From the NCBI GenBank assembly GCA_010014835.2, contig JAAAKB020066952.1, positions 1 to 22,572 of the forward strand: 22,572 nucleotides of DNA. The letters are read 5' to 3'. This document shows, piece after piece, positions 9,601-16,909 of this stretch. The DNA is from Apostichopus leukothele (lineage: Eukaryota > Echinodermata > Holothuroidea > Aspidochirotida > Stichopodidae). The notes under the pieces are model-generated. The model was not told where the DNA came from. It worked only from the letters and a program-made list of their open reading frames with translations, and searched no databases. Position 1 is the stretch's first letter. Each line of letters starts with the position of its first letter. Made by a program: the position numbers and the translations under genes.

Positions 9601-11661
9601 ACAATGAAGAAATAATGAATTAAAATGGACTGTCAAAAGGTAGTTTCATTGTTTTCTCTACTTTTGTAACCAGATGAAATACAGAGATAGAGCAAAAGAG
9701 AGGAGGGATAAATTCGGACCATCAGAACCACCACCACCAAAAAGGCGCTACCAGCCACCTCCAGTGTAAGTTTAATACCAGTTCTCAAGTTTCCTCAGCT
9801 GTAGAATCGATCGCTTAAGTTTTAGCGCACTTACCAGTACCCGATGTGATATGTTAAACAGACATGTACAAGATGCAAATAAAGAGTATTTCTAAAGGAA
9901 AAGCAAAGTCACATGAGATAACTGGTTAACACTCGTACAGTGTAGTTCGAACTAAACTGTACGAGTGTTCACCACAGTTGCTTCCATAGTAACTTGCCAG
10001 ACAAATGCCTGTCAGCCATCTTGCAACGTCTTATCTTAAAGATGTTAAGGTGTGCAAATGCTGTATGTTTAGTTTGTTGCTGCATAGGTACAATACAAGT
10101 GAAGTATGTAAGCCTGGAACCATGCCTGCACATGACAAGAAACATTTCCAATAAGGTGATAGACTGTTAGATCTGGGGACAATCACAAATGTTATGGGAT
10201 AATTCCCCACCGACTGGAAGCAACATTTTACAATTTAGAAGACAGAGGGGCTACAGTGAAAGAGGTTGCAAGTTTATAGTCTCGTATCAAGGCCAATGGC
10301 CTTCTCATACAATTTTCAACAGTAGCGGTCACTGGTAACCTGTCCAACCCACACACCCAAGTGCACACAACTCAAATTCTCACTTCCAGGGCAGTTTCAT
10401 CTATGAATCCACTGGGAAACATCCCAGGGGTACTGCCAGTATCTAGTGGATGTAACTGTATACATAAGTTACCTCACAGGCCTCATATTTATGAATATCA
10501 AACATATCAGAGCATAACTCGTCTTAGTTACTCATTTTATTTAGTTTATCTAGAAATGTCACAATCAGTCCCTGTGAGAACACCTATTTATGAATCGCAA
10601 TTTCTATTCTTCCTACCCTCAGGCCAACAGAGGAACCCACCAAATTTGGAATAGGCGAGGACAATATAGGTAACAAGATGCTGAAGAACATGGGCTGGAA
10701 GTCTGGTTCTGGGCTTGGCAGGCAGCGGCAGGGAAGAACTGGTATCATAGAGGTAAAGCACTGCTATCCTCTTGATTTATGGATTTTTATTTAAATTAAA
10801 CAAACGATTGTTAACAAAATGTTTAGAGTCGGTAAGTGCTGTCATAGTAGTGAAAACAGATCACTCTCAAGTTTGTGGCATTTTGAAATACTTTGATCTC
10901 AGCTGCCAGTTTTTGCACATGACTGAAGTTTATCAAAATAACCAAACCCCAACTGGTTTCTCCAACTCATTGACATTTGCTAGCTAATTAACTCATGATT
11001 TAAGTATGTTATTTTCAAAATTCATTCAGGCCAAAATGATCACTGATTTGAAGAAGTTTGCTTCCGGTGTCATAAAGTTTTATTTTTTTCTGGAGGTTCA
11101 TTTGAACTTGGAAAATTTCTAAAAGCACTGAGGATTATCAGAATGAAAAGCATAATATGGGGGTGGGTGTAGGTTTGGAGAGACCACAAAAGTTGTTGGA
11201 CAGAGAAGCTTTTGATGTATCATACCCGCAATAGACAAAATAATGTAAACAGCTAGGGCGAGGGGTAGTAAGATTGGTTTCACTTCACAAACCTGTATGT
11301 GATTTGGGATCATCAAGTGTCTTGTAGGCAAAACTATGGCCAAAATGTCAGTTTGGCAACTATTCTGTTTCTGCCTGTTTTTTTTTATAGTAGATTCTCA
11401 GCTGCCAACTCCCTGCCTATATTCTTGATATTGTTGTATGGTATTCATCCATTGGGATTGTGTTATTTCTATAGAAATATCAAGTCCTTAAATGTTGATA
11501 TTTGTTTACCGTCTTGGCAGGTTGAAAGGCGAGCTGAGGGTGCTGGTCTCGGCATGAAGGGAAGTCGCAAAAGAGGCACATCGGATTCATACAGAGTGGC
11601 CGTTAAGCAAGCAGCTCAACAAAGGTTCAAGGAGATACAAGAGGCAGAGCAGTTTAATTGA
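624..11661 (+). CDS. RBM5: RBM5/RBM10-type RNA-binding splicing regulator, 5'-truncated by the window edge
   Basis: Seen: fifteen phase-consistent exons at 624-684, 838-879, 1437-1661, 1954-2021, 2532-2637, 3040-3095, 3841-3960, 4559-4678, 5717-5893, 6514-6657, 8141-8197, 8740-8982, 9674-9765, 10623-10752 and 11521-11661 (TGA 11659-11661). They total 1782 nt, or 593 residues plus stop. Domains in order are a RanBP2 finger half (1-20), RRM2 (~35-118), a Tyr/Gln/Ser-rich region (133-167), OCRE (~243-290), C2H2 (429-452) and G-patch (~515-560). Known: this order is diagnostic of RBM5/RBM10, nuclear proteins of early spliceosomal complexes that control exon choice; OCRE binds SmN/B/B' tails. Inferred: a single invertebrate pro-orthologue, with RBM5-like wording in several blocks (ADAGFA, NIGNKML). 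RRM1 and the N-terminus lie upstream. The linker between the ADAGF block and the zinc finger is shorter than in human and lacks the GALAERQ stretch. Confidence 0.95.
1437..2021 (+). CDS. RBM5: RBM5 exons encoding RRM2 (intron 1662-1953)
   Basis: Two exons (1437-1661 and 1954-2021) encode an RRM fold beginning [15 protein letters not shown] and ending in [11 protein letters not shown]. The pieces [15 protein letters not shown] align with ILQSLHPPLKIDGKT of human RBM5, which fixes the identity. The RNP2 position reads LLLMGL and the RNP1 position reads RGACYAVL. In the usual RNP1 ([R/K]-G-F/Y-G/A-F/Y-x-x-F/Y) the third residue is an RNA-stacking aromatic, but here it is alanine; the fifth-position tyrosine remains. 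RRM2 could therefore bind RNA differently from its vertebrate counterpart. Confidence 0.9.
2099..2166. repeat. Pyrimidine-rich low-complexity tract
   Basis: About 68 bases almost entirely of C and T (TTCTTTTTCTTCC-like) on the plus strand in the RBM5 intron 2022-2531. It is far upstream of the acceptor at 2531 and has no AG of its own at the end, so it is probably simple-sequence drift rather than a skipped exon's polypyrimidine tract. Confidence 0.7.
2532..3960 (+). CDS. RBM5: RBM5 exons: Tyr/Gln/Ser-rich low-complexity region and charged linker
   Basis: Three exons. The exon 2532-2637 encodes a Tyr/Ser/Gln-rich stretch ([20 protein letters not shown] and onward), comparable in composition and place with the YAQYAQYSQDYQQFYQQQ run of human RBM5. 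The exon 3040-3095 encodes a short polar helix-like segment ([14 protein letters not shown]). The exon 3841-3960 encodes a hydrophilic Ser/Glu/Lys linker ([19 protein letters not shown] and onward). Such tyrosine-rich segments are usually disordered and can promote condensate formation; that role is inference here. Confidence 0.85.
3591..3776. repeat. Tandem repeat, about 2.7 copies of a ~70-bp unit
   Basis: Units begin near 3591, 3661 and 3730. Each opens with a CAGAAG/CAGTAG-like start, then TATGGTCAGATTA (core at 3602, 3671 and 3745), then an A/T-rich stretch ending TATTTCAC or TATATCAC. The first two continue through CTGTCAA, then CTGGTA, then TTTGAT, then GTCCAG. The third unit is incomplete. 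Copies differ by substitutions and small indels, so the array is not very recent. It lies in an RBM5 intron, 64 bp before the exon at 3841. Confidence 0.8.
4559..5893 (+). CDS. RBM5: RBM5 exons encoding the OCRE domain and Lys-rich tail (intron 4679-5716)
   Basis: The first exon ends with [20 protein letters not shown] and the second opens [20 protein letters not shown]. This is the octamer-repeat OCRE fold, nearly residue for residue as in human RBM5/RBM10 (YQYDE-SGYYYDP-TGLYYDPNSQ, then YYYN, then YLYWDGE). Known: the aromatic OCRE surface binds proline-rich tails of the spliceosomal SmN/B/B' proteins. A Lys/Glu-rich segment follows ([17 protein letters not shown]), as in vertebrates. This is the strongest single block for identifying the gene. 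Confidence 0.95.
5106..5184 (-). other. Exon-like open stretch antisense to the RBM5 OCRE intron
   Basis: On the minus strand a T-rich tract ends in ATGCAG at 5190-5185, a good acceptor. It is followed by an open frame reading [19 protein letters not shown] and SEVKQAS, then a GTATGT donor starting at 5105. The amino-acid composition looks coding-like, unlike the surrounding intron, but I recognise no family and found no partner exon within 4679-5716. It could be one exon of a nested gene, a pseudogene scrap, or chance. I do not call it a gene. Confidence 0.25.
6359..6378 (+). other. G-quadruplex motif in an RBM5 intron
   Basis: Four G-runs of 5, 3, 6 and 3 are separated by single-base loops (A, T, A). 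This is the tight-loop form expected to fold very stably in DNA or in the nascent RNA. It lies 135 bp upstream of the exon at 6514, on the transcribed sense, so an RNA quadruplex in the pre-mRNA is possible. Confidence 0.75.
6514..8197 (+). CDS. RBM5: RBM5 exons: conserved K-D-M-x-R-W block and short linker (intron 6658-8140)
   Basis: The exon 6514-6657 encodes [14 protein letters not shown] and ends with [11 protein letters not shown]. Human RBM5 has IAKDMERWAKSLN and ADAGFALFEKK at the same place. The 57-nt exon 8141-8197 adds [19 protein letters not shown], which I cannot match to a vertebrate segment and which replaces the GALAERQ stretch. The 1.48-kb intron between them is the largest in the gene and contains the hAT-type element. 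Confidence 0.88.
6842..6849. repeat. Left target-site duplication of the hAT-type element
   Basis: TCATACAC immediately precedes the TAGTGCTG end. It matches TCATTCAC at 7678-7685 in seven of eight positions. Confidence 0.7.
6850..7677. mobile_element. Non-autonomous hAT-type DNA transposon (828 bp)
   Basis: Seen: the left end reads TAGTGCTGATA and the right end TATCAGCACTA, an exact 11-bp terminal inverted repeat. The flanks are TCATACAC (6842-6849) and TCATTCAC (7678-7685), an 8-bp direct repeat with one mismatch. Known: 8-bp duplications and ends of the form (C/T)AGNG are hallmarks of the hAT superfamily. No transposase frame is visible inside, so it would need a transposase from elsewhere. 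Both subterminal regions are rich in CGATTAATCG-like words, plausible transposase sites. The single TSD mismatch suggests an old or mildly diverged insertion. Confidence 0.8.
7678..7685. repeat. Right target-site duplication of the hAT-type element
   Basis: TCATTCAC immediately follows the CAGCACTA end. It pairs with TCATACAC at 6842-6849 and differs at one base. Confidence 0.7.
8740..8982 (+). CDS. RBM5: RBM5 exon encoding the acidic patch and C2H2 zinc finger
   Basis: The exon begins [15 protein letters not shown], the counterpart of GLVAAYSGDSDNEEE in human RBM5, then [17 protein letters not shown] complete C2H2 finger follows with ligands C429, C432, H445 and H452 of the visible polypeptide (C-x2-C-x12-H-x6-H), ending DLHKQNLE as in human. 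All four ligands are present. The exon exits in phase 0 into [11 protein letters not shown], the conserved Arg-rich segment on exon 9674-9765, which continues into a proline-rich stretch ([10 protein letters not shown]). Confidence 0.93.
9920..9979. repeat. 60-bp near-perfect palindrome (hairpin)
   Basis: The core at 9928-9969 is 42 bp and self-complementary except for one mismatched pair; its arms are AACACTCGTACAGT and ACTGTACGAGTGTT around TAGTTCGAACTA. The stem can be extended outward to 9920 and 9979 with a small bulge (AACTG against CAGTT). There is essentially no loop. It lies in the RBM5 intron 9766-10622. Origin unknown: the core of a foldback element or a local inverted duplication are both possible. 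Confidence 0.85.
10623..11661 (+). CDS. RBM5: RBM5 exons encoding the G-patch and C-terminus (intron 10753-11520)
   Basis: The G-patch reads [20 protein letters not shown], then [13 protein letters not shown], then [14 protein letters not shown], with the conserved glycines and the M-G-W motif. Known: G-patches activate DEAH-box helicases; in RBM5 the partner is DHX15/PRP43. The terminal segment [19 protein letters not shown] matches the ADSYKDAVRKAMFARF end of human RBM5. The stop TGA lies at 11659-11661, five residues after the last family-like block, so the C-terminus appears natural. Confidence 0.93.
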
Positions 11662-12310
11662 TGGCTGTCTAACTATATAGATCAAAAAAATGTAGTCTTG
11701 TGTCCTCTCAGGGAATTGTGTGGGATGTATTGGCCAAAAATGCAAACTCAACACTAAAAGCTGAATACTATAAGACTAAACCCACCACTGGGTAATAGTT
11801 ACCCATTGCTTTAACAGTGGGTGGTGGGTTGTTCTCGTGTTCTTAGAAGGGGAAAGGAGGTCTGTGGGTGTGGTGCAACTCCCCCTCAAGGATGATCATT
11901 GATTTGTTTTATCATCTGTCAAATTCACTTAAGTTATTGCAATTCTTCAGGAATGAATTGGAAAATGGATTGGATGAGAAATCATATCTTATTTATTCGG
12001 ATTTTGGTTTGGATTCGCGTATGAAATTTGATTCCTGTATTAGCCTTTCCTTTGTTGTAGCAACAGACACAATTGTATTATGTTCATTACAATTTTTGCT
12101 TCAACCTGGTACTCCTTAGTAAGGAGTAAAGTAAATAGGAAAGTGTATATAATATGGATTGTCATAGAAGTACCTGTCACCTTTTTTGTGCTACCAGTGC
12201 CATAATATCCTAAATGAGGTGTGAAAAGCATAAATGAAGTTTAATGAAGGGCAGGTATGGCAACATCCAATATTGTTCTGTTTTGTGTAGAATGGTGTAA
12301 TATACTGTAC

Positions 12311-12316
12311 AATATA
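12311..12316 (+). terminator. RBM5: Candidate RBM5 poly(A) signal
   Basis: AATATA, a known variant hexamer, is followed within about 40 bases by a T-rich element (TTTCTTTTCTTTTCTTTTTT). I saw no canonical AATAAA on the plus strand between the stop codon and here. It would give a 3' UTR of about 0.67 kb. Confidence 0.3.
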
Positions 12317-12366
12317 AAGACAGACATAATGAAAAGCATCTTGTTTATGTTTCTTTTCTTTTCTTT

Positions 12367-12372
12367 TTTATT
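12367..12372 (-). terminator. MRPL46: Candidate MRPL46 poly(A) signal
   Basis: The plus strand reads TTTATT, which is AATAAA on the minus strand; it is the first canonical hexamer I see downstream of the MRPL46 stop. It implies a ~0.95-kb 3' UTR, long for this gene, so the nearer variants ATTAAA (12584-12579) or TATAAA (~13044) may be used instead. Confidence 0.3.
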
Positions 12373-13308
12373 ACTTTTTCTGAAAATGGAACACGATGAA
12401 AGTGTCAATGACTGAACCTTAACACTCCTTCATTAGGTTCCACAAGAGATACATTACTGGGAAATAATATTCAATACAGAAAATGTTAACACAAGCTTGT
12501 TCAGCCAATGTTAGTTACCCTTCCTGCATCATCATAGATGATTTGTTGGAACACTAACATTACAGACAAGTCCAATGATTTAATGGTGGTCAGGTATGAT
12601 CAAGTGACAGATATAAACACAGAATACCATTGTGAACAAGCCTCAGTAGAATGAGAAAATAACATGCATGCAATCTATGACTTAAATCTGTAATCCTTAT
12701 AGATGATGCAAATCTAGTAGGTTGCATTGCAATTTACTTCTCCAAATCAAATCAATAATTTTCAATACTCCTAATGACACAACCAGCTCTATAGTGTGTA
12801 TATAGTGAACTTCAGTATCCCTCATGACTGCTCACTTAGTATTCTGTAAAAACGGACTTCGGTGAAACGGTCGCGCAGCTTGGCCGGGCCGTCAATCAAC
12901 CATATTGGACAGTATACGTAGCAATCGTTTCTCTATGCATAAAATTCTAAACAACCCAACATTTACAATTGGTTGGATGAATAACGGTGGGCAATCTTAT
13001 GTGAGCTTCCACTTGAAATGTAATGAGTAGCTTACACATTTATATGATTGAGCATAATCTGTAGCTTGTCTTGATGTGGCATATAGAATCGTGTCAACTG
13101 TTTGGTGACTGACTCACCAATAGAAACTTTACTATCAAAACTTGACTTTGAAATGACATTCAAATGAGCAACAGTCTGTCTGACAATTCTATCACAGTTT
13201 TTGCAATCATCTCACCTTCCAAGTTACAATTCCTTAGGTCATAGAGCCCATTTGAATTGCTTGGTAAGTCTTTCTCGAGGGTGCATAGCTTGTAAATCCA
13301 CAGTGAAT

Positions 13309-16300
13309 CTACAACGATACGGGCAGTATAAAACTTTTGATAGTGTCTGAATATCCTTTGATGAGATGGGAGTCTAGTTCCTCTCTGGTTACCCATCTAT
13401 AATCTGAAATGCCAACATCTGGTCTTTGCATGAAGTCCCCTTGCATTAGTTTGGCTTTGAAGAAGAAAATCTGTAAAAGAATGACAGTTGCAGTGAAAGA
13501 TAACTGGGAAATGTTATCAGCTCCTGATCCTGGAATAAGAATCAATCCAGATTGGAGATCTTACCAGGGTGACATTGATTTGAATTACACATTTGGAAAT
13601 CATTGTTCACCTGTATCAAAAGGGCATTTCTGCAAGTGAATTCAAAGACTATCTACCAACATTCATTGAGCGACGCTTAGGAATTTTCTATTCCAAATTG
13701 GTTAATGAATTGGAACTATGAGGCATCGTGGCAGTGCATTTCAAATTTTGGAAGTGTTTGCCATCTAATGAGTATTGTTCTCGTAAATATTTTTAACAAT
13801 AACTTTCAGCTTCTTGACCTCTCACAAAATGAATAAATGTAAACAAATTAATTTTCTGATGTAAATAAAAAACCAAATACTGACAAAATAATGTTCCATG
13901 ATACTACTATGACATATCTTGGTCAGCATCCTGTATCAAGTTAAAAACACAACCAGAATAACTGGGCATAGCATGGCACTATCATGTGCTAAAATACCAT
14001 TGAAAAAAATTAACAATTGCTCCTCACAAAGATATCTGTGGTCAGTCAATCATTAAATAAATCATAAATAAGATTTAGCTTCCTGTCAAATGTGATCTCA
14101 CCTTTGCTCCTTGTGCTCCTATTGTTTGCTGGATATCCTCAGGATATTTATACTTGTAAACTCCTACTGGAGCATTTCCTACAAATTTAACCTTCATCCT
14201 GTTTTCTATAGTGCAAGCGTTCAAAACCCTCTCTGCTGCCTGTAATGTTCAAGAAGGCAAAGATACTGTTTTTATCCTTACGTTGACCCAAAACAGATAT
14301 TAAAATAATCAGTGCAAATGCGCACAGGATTTTTAATGTGGGAGAGTTGGGGCCAAACTCTAAATGCCCCCCTCCCCACCTCCCAACTGACAAAGGTAGG
14401 GGCATAAACCTTTGTGAACATATTTACTTTGGAGAGTTTGTCTAGGACTTACTTGTGATAGGATATTTCAACATAACAGATGGACAGTGTAAATTTAAAT
14501 GATTATAATCTTTCATTTCTCATAGTAACGTTCCCATTATTGTACAGAAAGTTGTTAAATCTTTAACTAGGGCAGGATTAGTTACAAAATTCAACTGAGG
14601 CTCATGGCATCAACTTTGTGCCAACCCTTGCTGTTGTGCTTTATATTCCAAGCCTCTGAGTATATTTACACCTCTACATTACCTTATCATGCAGAGTGTT
14701 ACGTCTTACAAAGTGTTCTGTTGCACGACTGTGGCCTGTTTTTTACTACATATTTTGCCGAAAAGTTACCTCTCTCATTGATTCACCAGTATCCCGGTAT
14801 CCCTGCGGTAGAATCCATAATGTCTTATCCCCGATCTTCTCTTTCACTAACAGCACCAGTTTGTCAGCTAATTTCCGATTTACAGAGTTTGTATCATTCT
14901 CCTGGTCTGCACCTAGATCGTGACAAAATAAAAATAAAAATTACATCGTCATAACAGTAATATTCATTTGAAATTTCCTCTAAGCACAATCATACATACT
15001 ATAGCTCCTTCTAAGCCAAATACCACCTTCCCACCTCCACTGACACCAGAAAAAATAACAAACTGGTCTGCACAAGGCACCTTTCCACCTCTACATTAGT
15101 CCATTAACAGATAGATATCACCATGTATTAATCTACCACCTCTTACTCTACCCTTATCTCTAAAATGTTTAAAAAATTTCAATATTATATCATTTTTGTT
15201 TGGATCTCTTGCATAAAGTACTGAATATAGTTTTTAAATTAGTCAAGGTTCACTTGATCTTCCATACTTGTTTCTCTTGGAGCAGCTTGAAATTGTTTCA
15301 GCTTTTCCAGTGCTATATCCTCTAAATCCAGAGCTGTCATGACTTCACCATCATCTCCAGCCTCTTCTTCGAGTTCGCCTTCCTTTCTCTTCTTCATACG
15401 ATCCCTGACACAGAAGTTGATGAGACAGATGTCAGATTTATTATTTTTAATTTATCAATTATATCAAGTACATAATTCTTCCCAAGCAAAGATATGATCA
15501 TTGATTAAGCCATGATAACAAGCAATGGTCTTATTTTTAATGGTTATGTATTCTGTCTCTTTCACCAGAATGTTTGGTAAATTCAAACTTCATAGCATTA
15601 AATAATTTAACTAGGATAATTGTAGATTTACACTTGCAACCACTCTCATATGAATTGAAAGTTATATAGCTTTCTTTTCTTTTGCATGCATTCTATACAC
15701 AGGTTTAGCTGTACATACTTAGATTCTGGGCTTTATTGGTTTAACATGTTCTTTTGTAAAGATCATGTTGAAATTGCAGTGGTGATCCCTTAATGATATA
15801 TCCTATGAGAATTATCTAGGGTCGATGAGATATTAATGTTGAATGCGCAAAGAAAAGGTTGAAATGGAGATACTGTAAGAGCAAGAGAACTTAGAGGCTA
15901 TAGTCTGACTTATATGGTGGACTGTGTCAAACTGCCAGTCTCCATTTGGCTGGTACATTTCAGTGACATATCAAAATTAATAATAGTACCTATCCTTCCT
16001 GACTTGAATCTCATGGTCGGACAAAACGCTGGACTCGAATTCTACCATGTTGCACATCTCTTTGAACTCTTCTTCAATGCTGTTATGAGTCTGAGAAATT
16101 ACAGGATAGCGTTCTACACATACTCCACTCATCAGTTGCCATGGCCTAGTTTCTGTATCTGAAGAGCTGCAAAATCTGCATATTTGATGTTTTGGGAGTA
16201 CTAGAGAAACAATGCAAAGAAGGAGAAATTACTCTGCAACAGTATGATTGATTGTGAGGATTAATCCACACTGTGCTATTCAAGAAACTGTTAAACATGT

Positions 16301-16909
16301 AAAACGATTAAAGATTAAAGATCAAATATCGTAGTACAACATGGGTACTTGTGGTGCTTGTCAAACTAAGCTCTGTCTCCAGTGAAATGTGTATTGAACT
16401 GAAAGTTTGACAAAGTTCCTTGATCAGGGTAAATGGAGACAGAAATGTCAAAATGACATAAAAATCACAAGATTTTTTTATAGCTGAAAGGAACAAAATT
16501 GGGACATTGATAACAATAGAATGTTCATACATTTTAAATGAAGCAATGGCAGAACAATCTCAAATTGCTAAAATGGCTGAGACATATCAGAAATTGAAAC
16601 AAACAAGAATAACAAAAAGCATGGCTTCCAGGAAAACTTATAATAACTAGTGTAGTACAATAGCACATGAGTTCGTCGCGCAACCAGTACCTACAATAAC
16701 TAGATAGTACAGGCACAACGGGCTATTAAACTTATGCATTGTTTCCACTTAAGAAACACAAACTTGAAAGTTGGCAACTATAAACCTTAATGAAATAAAA
16801 TAAGAAATTTACTTAGGTTATTCTTATTACATAGAGAGCCTTTCATCTTATGCGCTGATTGTGTTAAAGCAAATATTCGCAGGAATGGGAATCGACAGTG
16901 GGCAGCCAT
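13309..16909 (-). CDS. MRPL46: Mitochondrial large ribosomal subunit protein mL46 (MRPL46), complete
   Basis: Seen: six exons on the minus strand at 16909-16813 (or ending at 16831), 16200-15990, 15404-15268, 14912-14770, 14239-14102 and 13470-13309 (stop TAG 13311-13309). All junction phases agree. The product is 295 residues (289 with the alternative first donor), against 279 in human. The order is a targeting-like N-terminus, PWQLMSGVCVERYPVIS (human PWRLLGALCLQRPPVVS), ALDLEDI-EKLKQF, then a Nudix-fold domain and IFFFKAKLMQGDF (human VFFFKALLLTGDF). Known: mL46 is a structural protein of the mitochondrial 39S subunit. Inferred: matrix location after presequence removal. It is tail-to-tail with RBM5 and head-to-head with CXXC1. 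Confidence 0.95.
13471..16812 (-). other. Inventory of MRPL46 introns longer than 300 bp
   Basis: 13471-14101 shows nothing recognisable. 14240-14769 contains a G-rich stretch on the minus strand (plus-strand C-runs 14367-14384), a borderline quadruplex. 14913-15267, 15405-15989 and 16201-16812 show no repeat or RNA gene that I can identify. Confidence 0.55.
14102..14912 (-). CDS. MRPL46: MRPL46 exons encoding the Nudix-fold core (intron 14240-14769)
   Basis: Exon 14912-14770 encodes SVNRKLADKLVLLVKEKIG and TLWILPQGYRDTGESMRE, matching human LNRKLDRNLVLLVREKFG and VWILPQAEWQPGETLRG. Exon 14239-14102 encodes AAERVLNACTIENRMKVKF and VGNAPVGVYKYKYPEDI. The Nudix box (G-x5-E-x7-R-E-U-x-E-E-x-G-U) is present only in outline: G, E and R fit, but the metal-binding E-E pair is replaced by A-C in RVLNAC. 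Loss of these glutamates argues against hydrolase activity, as in the human protein (RTLATL). Confidence 0.92.
16813..16909 (-). CDS. MRPL46: MRPL46 first coding exon: start codon and mitochondrial presequence
   Basis: ATG at 16909-16907 has A at -3 and opens MAAHCRFPFLRIFALTQSAH, an Arg/Ala/Leu-rich, acid-free start typical of a matrix-targeting peptide; human also begins MAA. Two donors, GTAAAT after 16813 and GTAATA after 16831, are both phase 1 and 18 nt apart, so either joins the next exon in frame (giving Ile or Leu at the junction). I list the longer form because its donor looks slightly better. The presequence continues on exon 2 (RFCSSS). Confidence 0.75.

Larger units (their letters stand above)
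1..11520 (+). other. Inventory of RBM5 introns longer than 300 bp
   Basis: 1-623 is an upstream intron with no exon I can recognise. 880-1436 has only a short GATATT-rich run near 1388-1411. 2022-2531 has a pyrimidine tract. 2638-3039 shows nothing. 3096-3840 holds a tandem repeat. 3961-4558 shows nothing recognisable beyond a 126-codon open frame with no family resemblance. 4679-5716 holds an antisense exon-like stretch. 5894-6513 holds a G-quadruplex motif. 6658-8140 holds a hAT-type element. 8198-8739 and 8983-9673 show nothing clear. 9766-10622 holds a palindrome. 10753-11520 shows nothing. Confidence 0.6.
11662..13308. other. Convergent 3' region between RBM5 and MRPL46
   Basis: This stretch follows the RBM5 stop and precedes, on the opposite strand, the MRPL46 stop, so it should hold both 3' UTRs. 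A variant poly(A) hexamer AATATA lies on the plus strand at 12311, followed by T-rich sequence. A canonical AATAAA lies on the minus strand at 12372-12367. Weaker minus-strand options are ATTAAA at 12584-12579 and TATAAA near 13044. A short GC-rich island sits at 12850-12900. I see no convincing gene here; an 83-codon and other small frames look like chance. Confidence 0.55.

Noticed and set aside
11299-11520. Upstream extension of the last RBM5 frame
   Set aside because: The frame is open by chance into the intron. A good acceptor (TTGGCAG) at 11520 and the G-patch alignment place the exon start at 11521.
14604-14954. 116-codon plus-strand open frame and a second overlapping one
   Set aside because: It is antisense to the MRPL46 exon 14770-14912, whose minus-strand translation matches human mL46.
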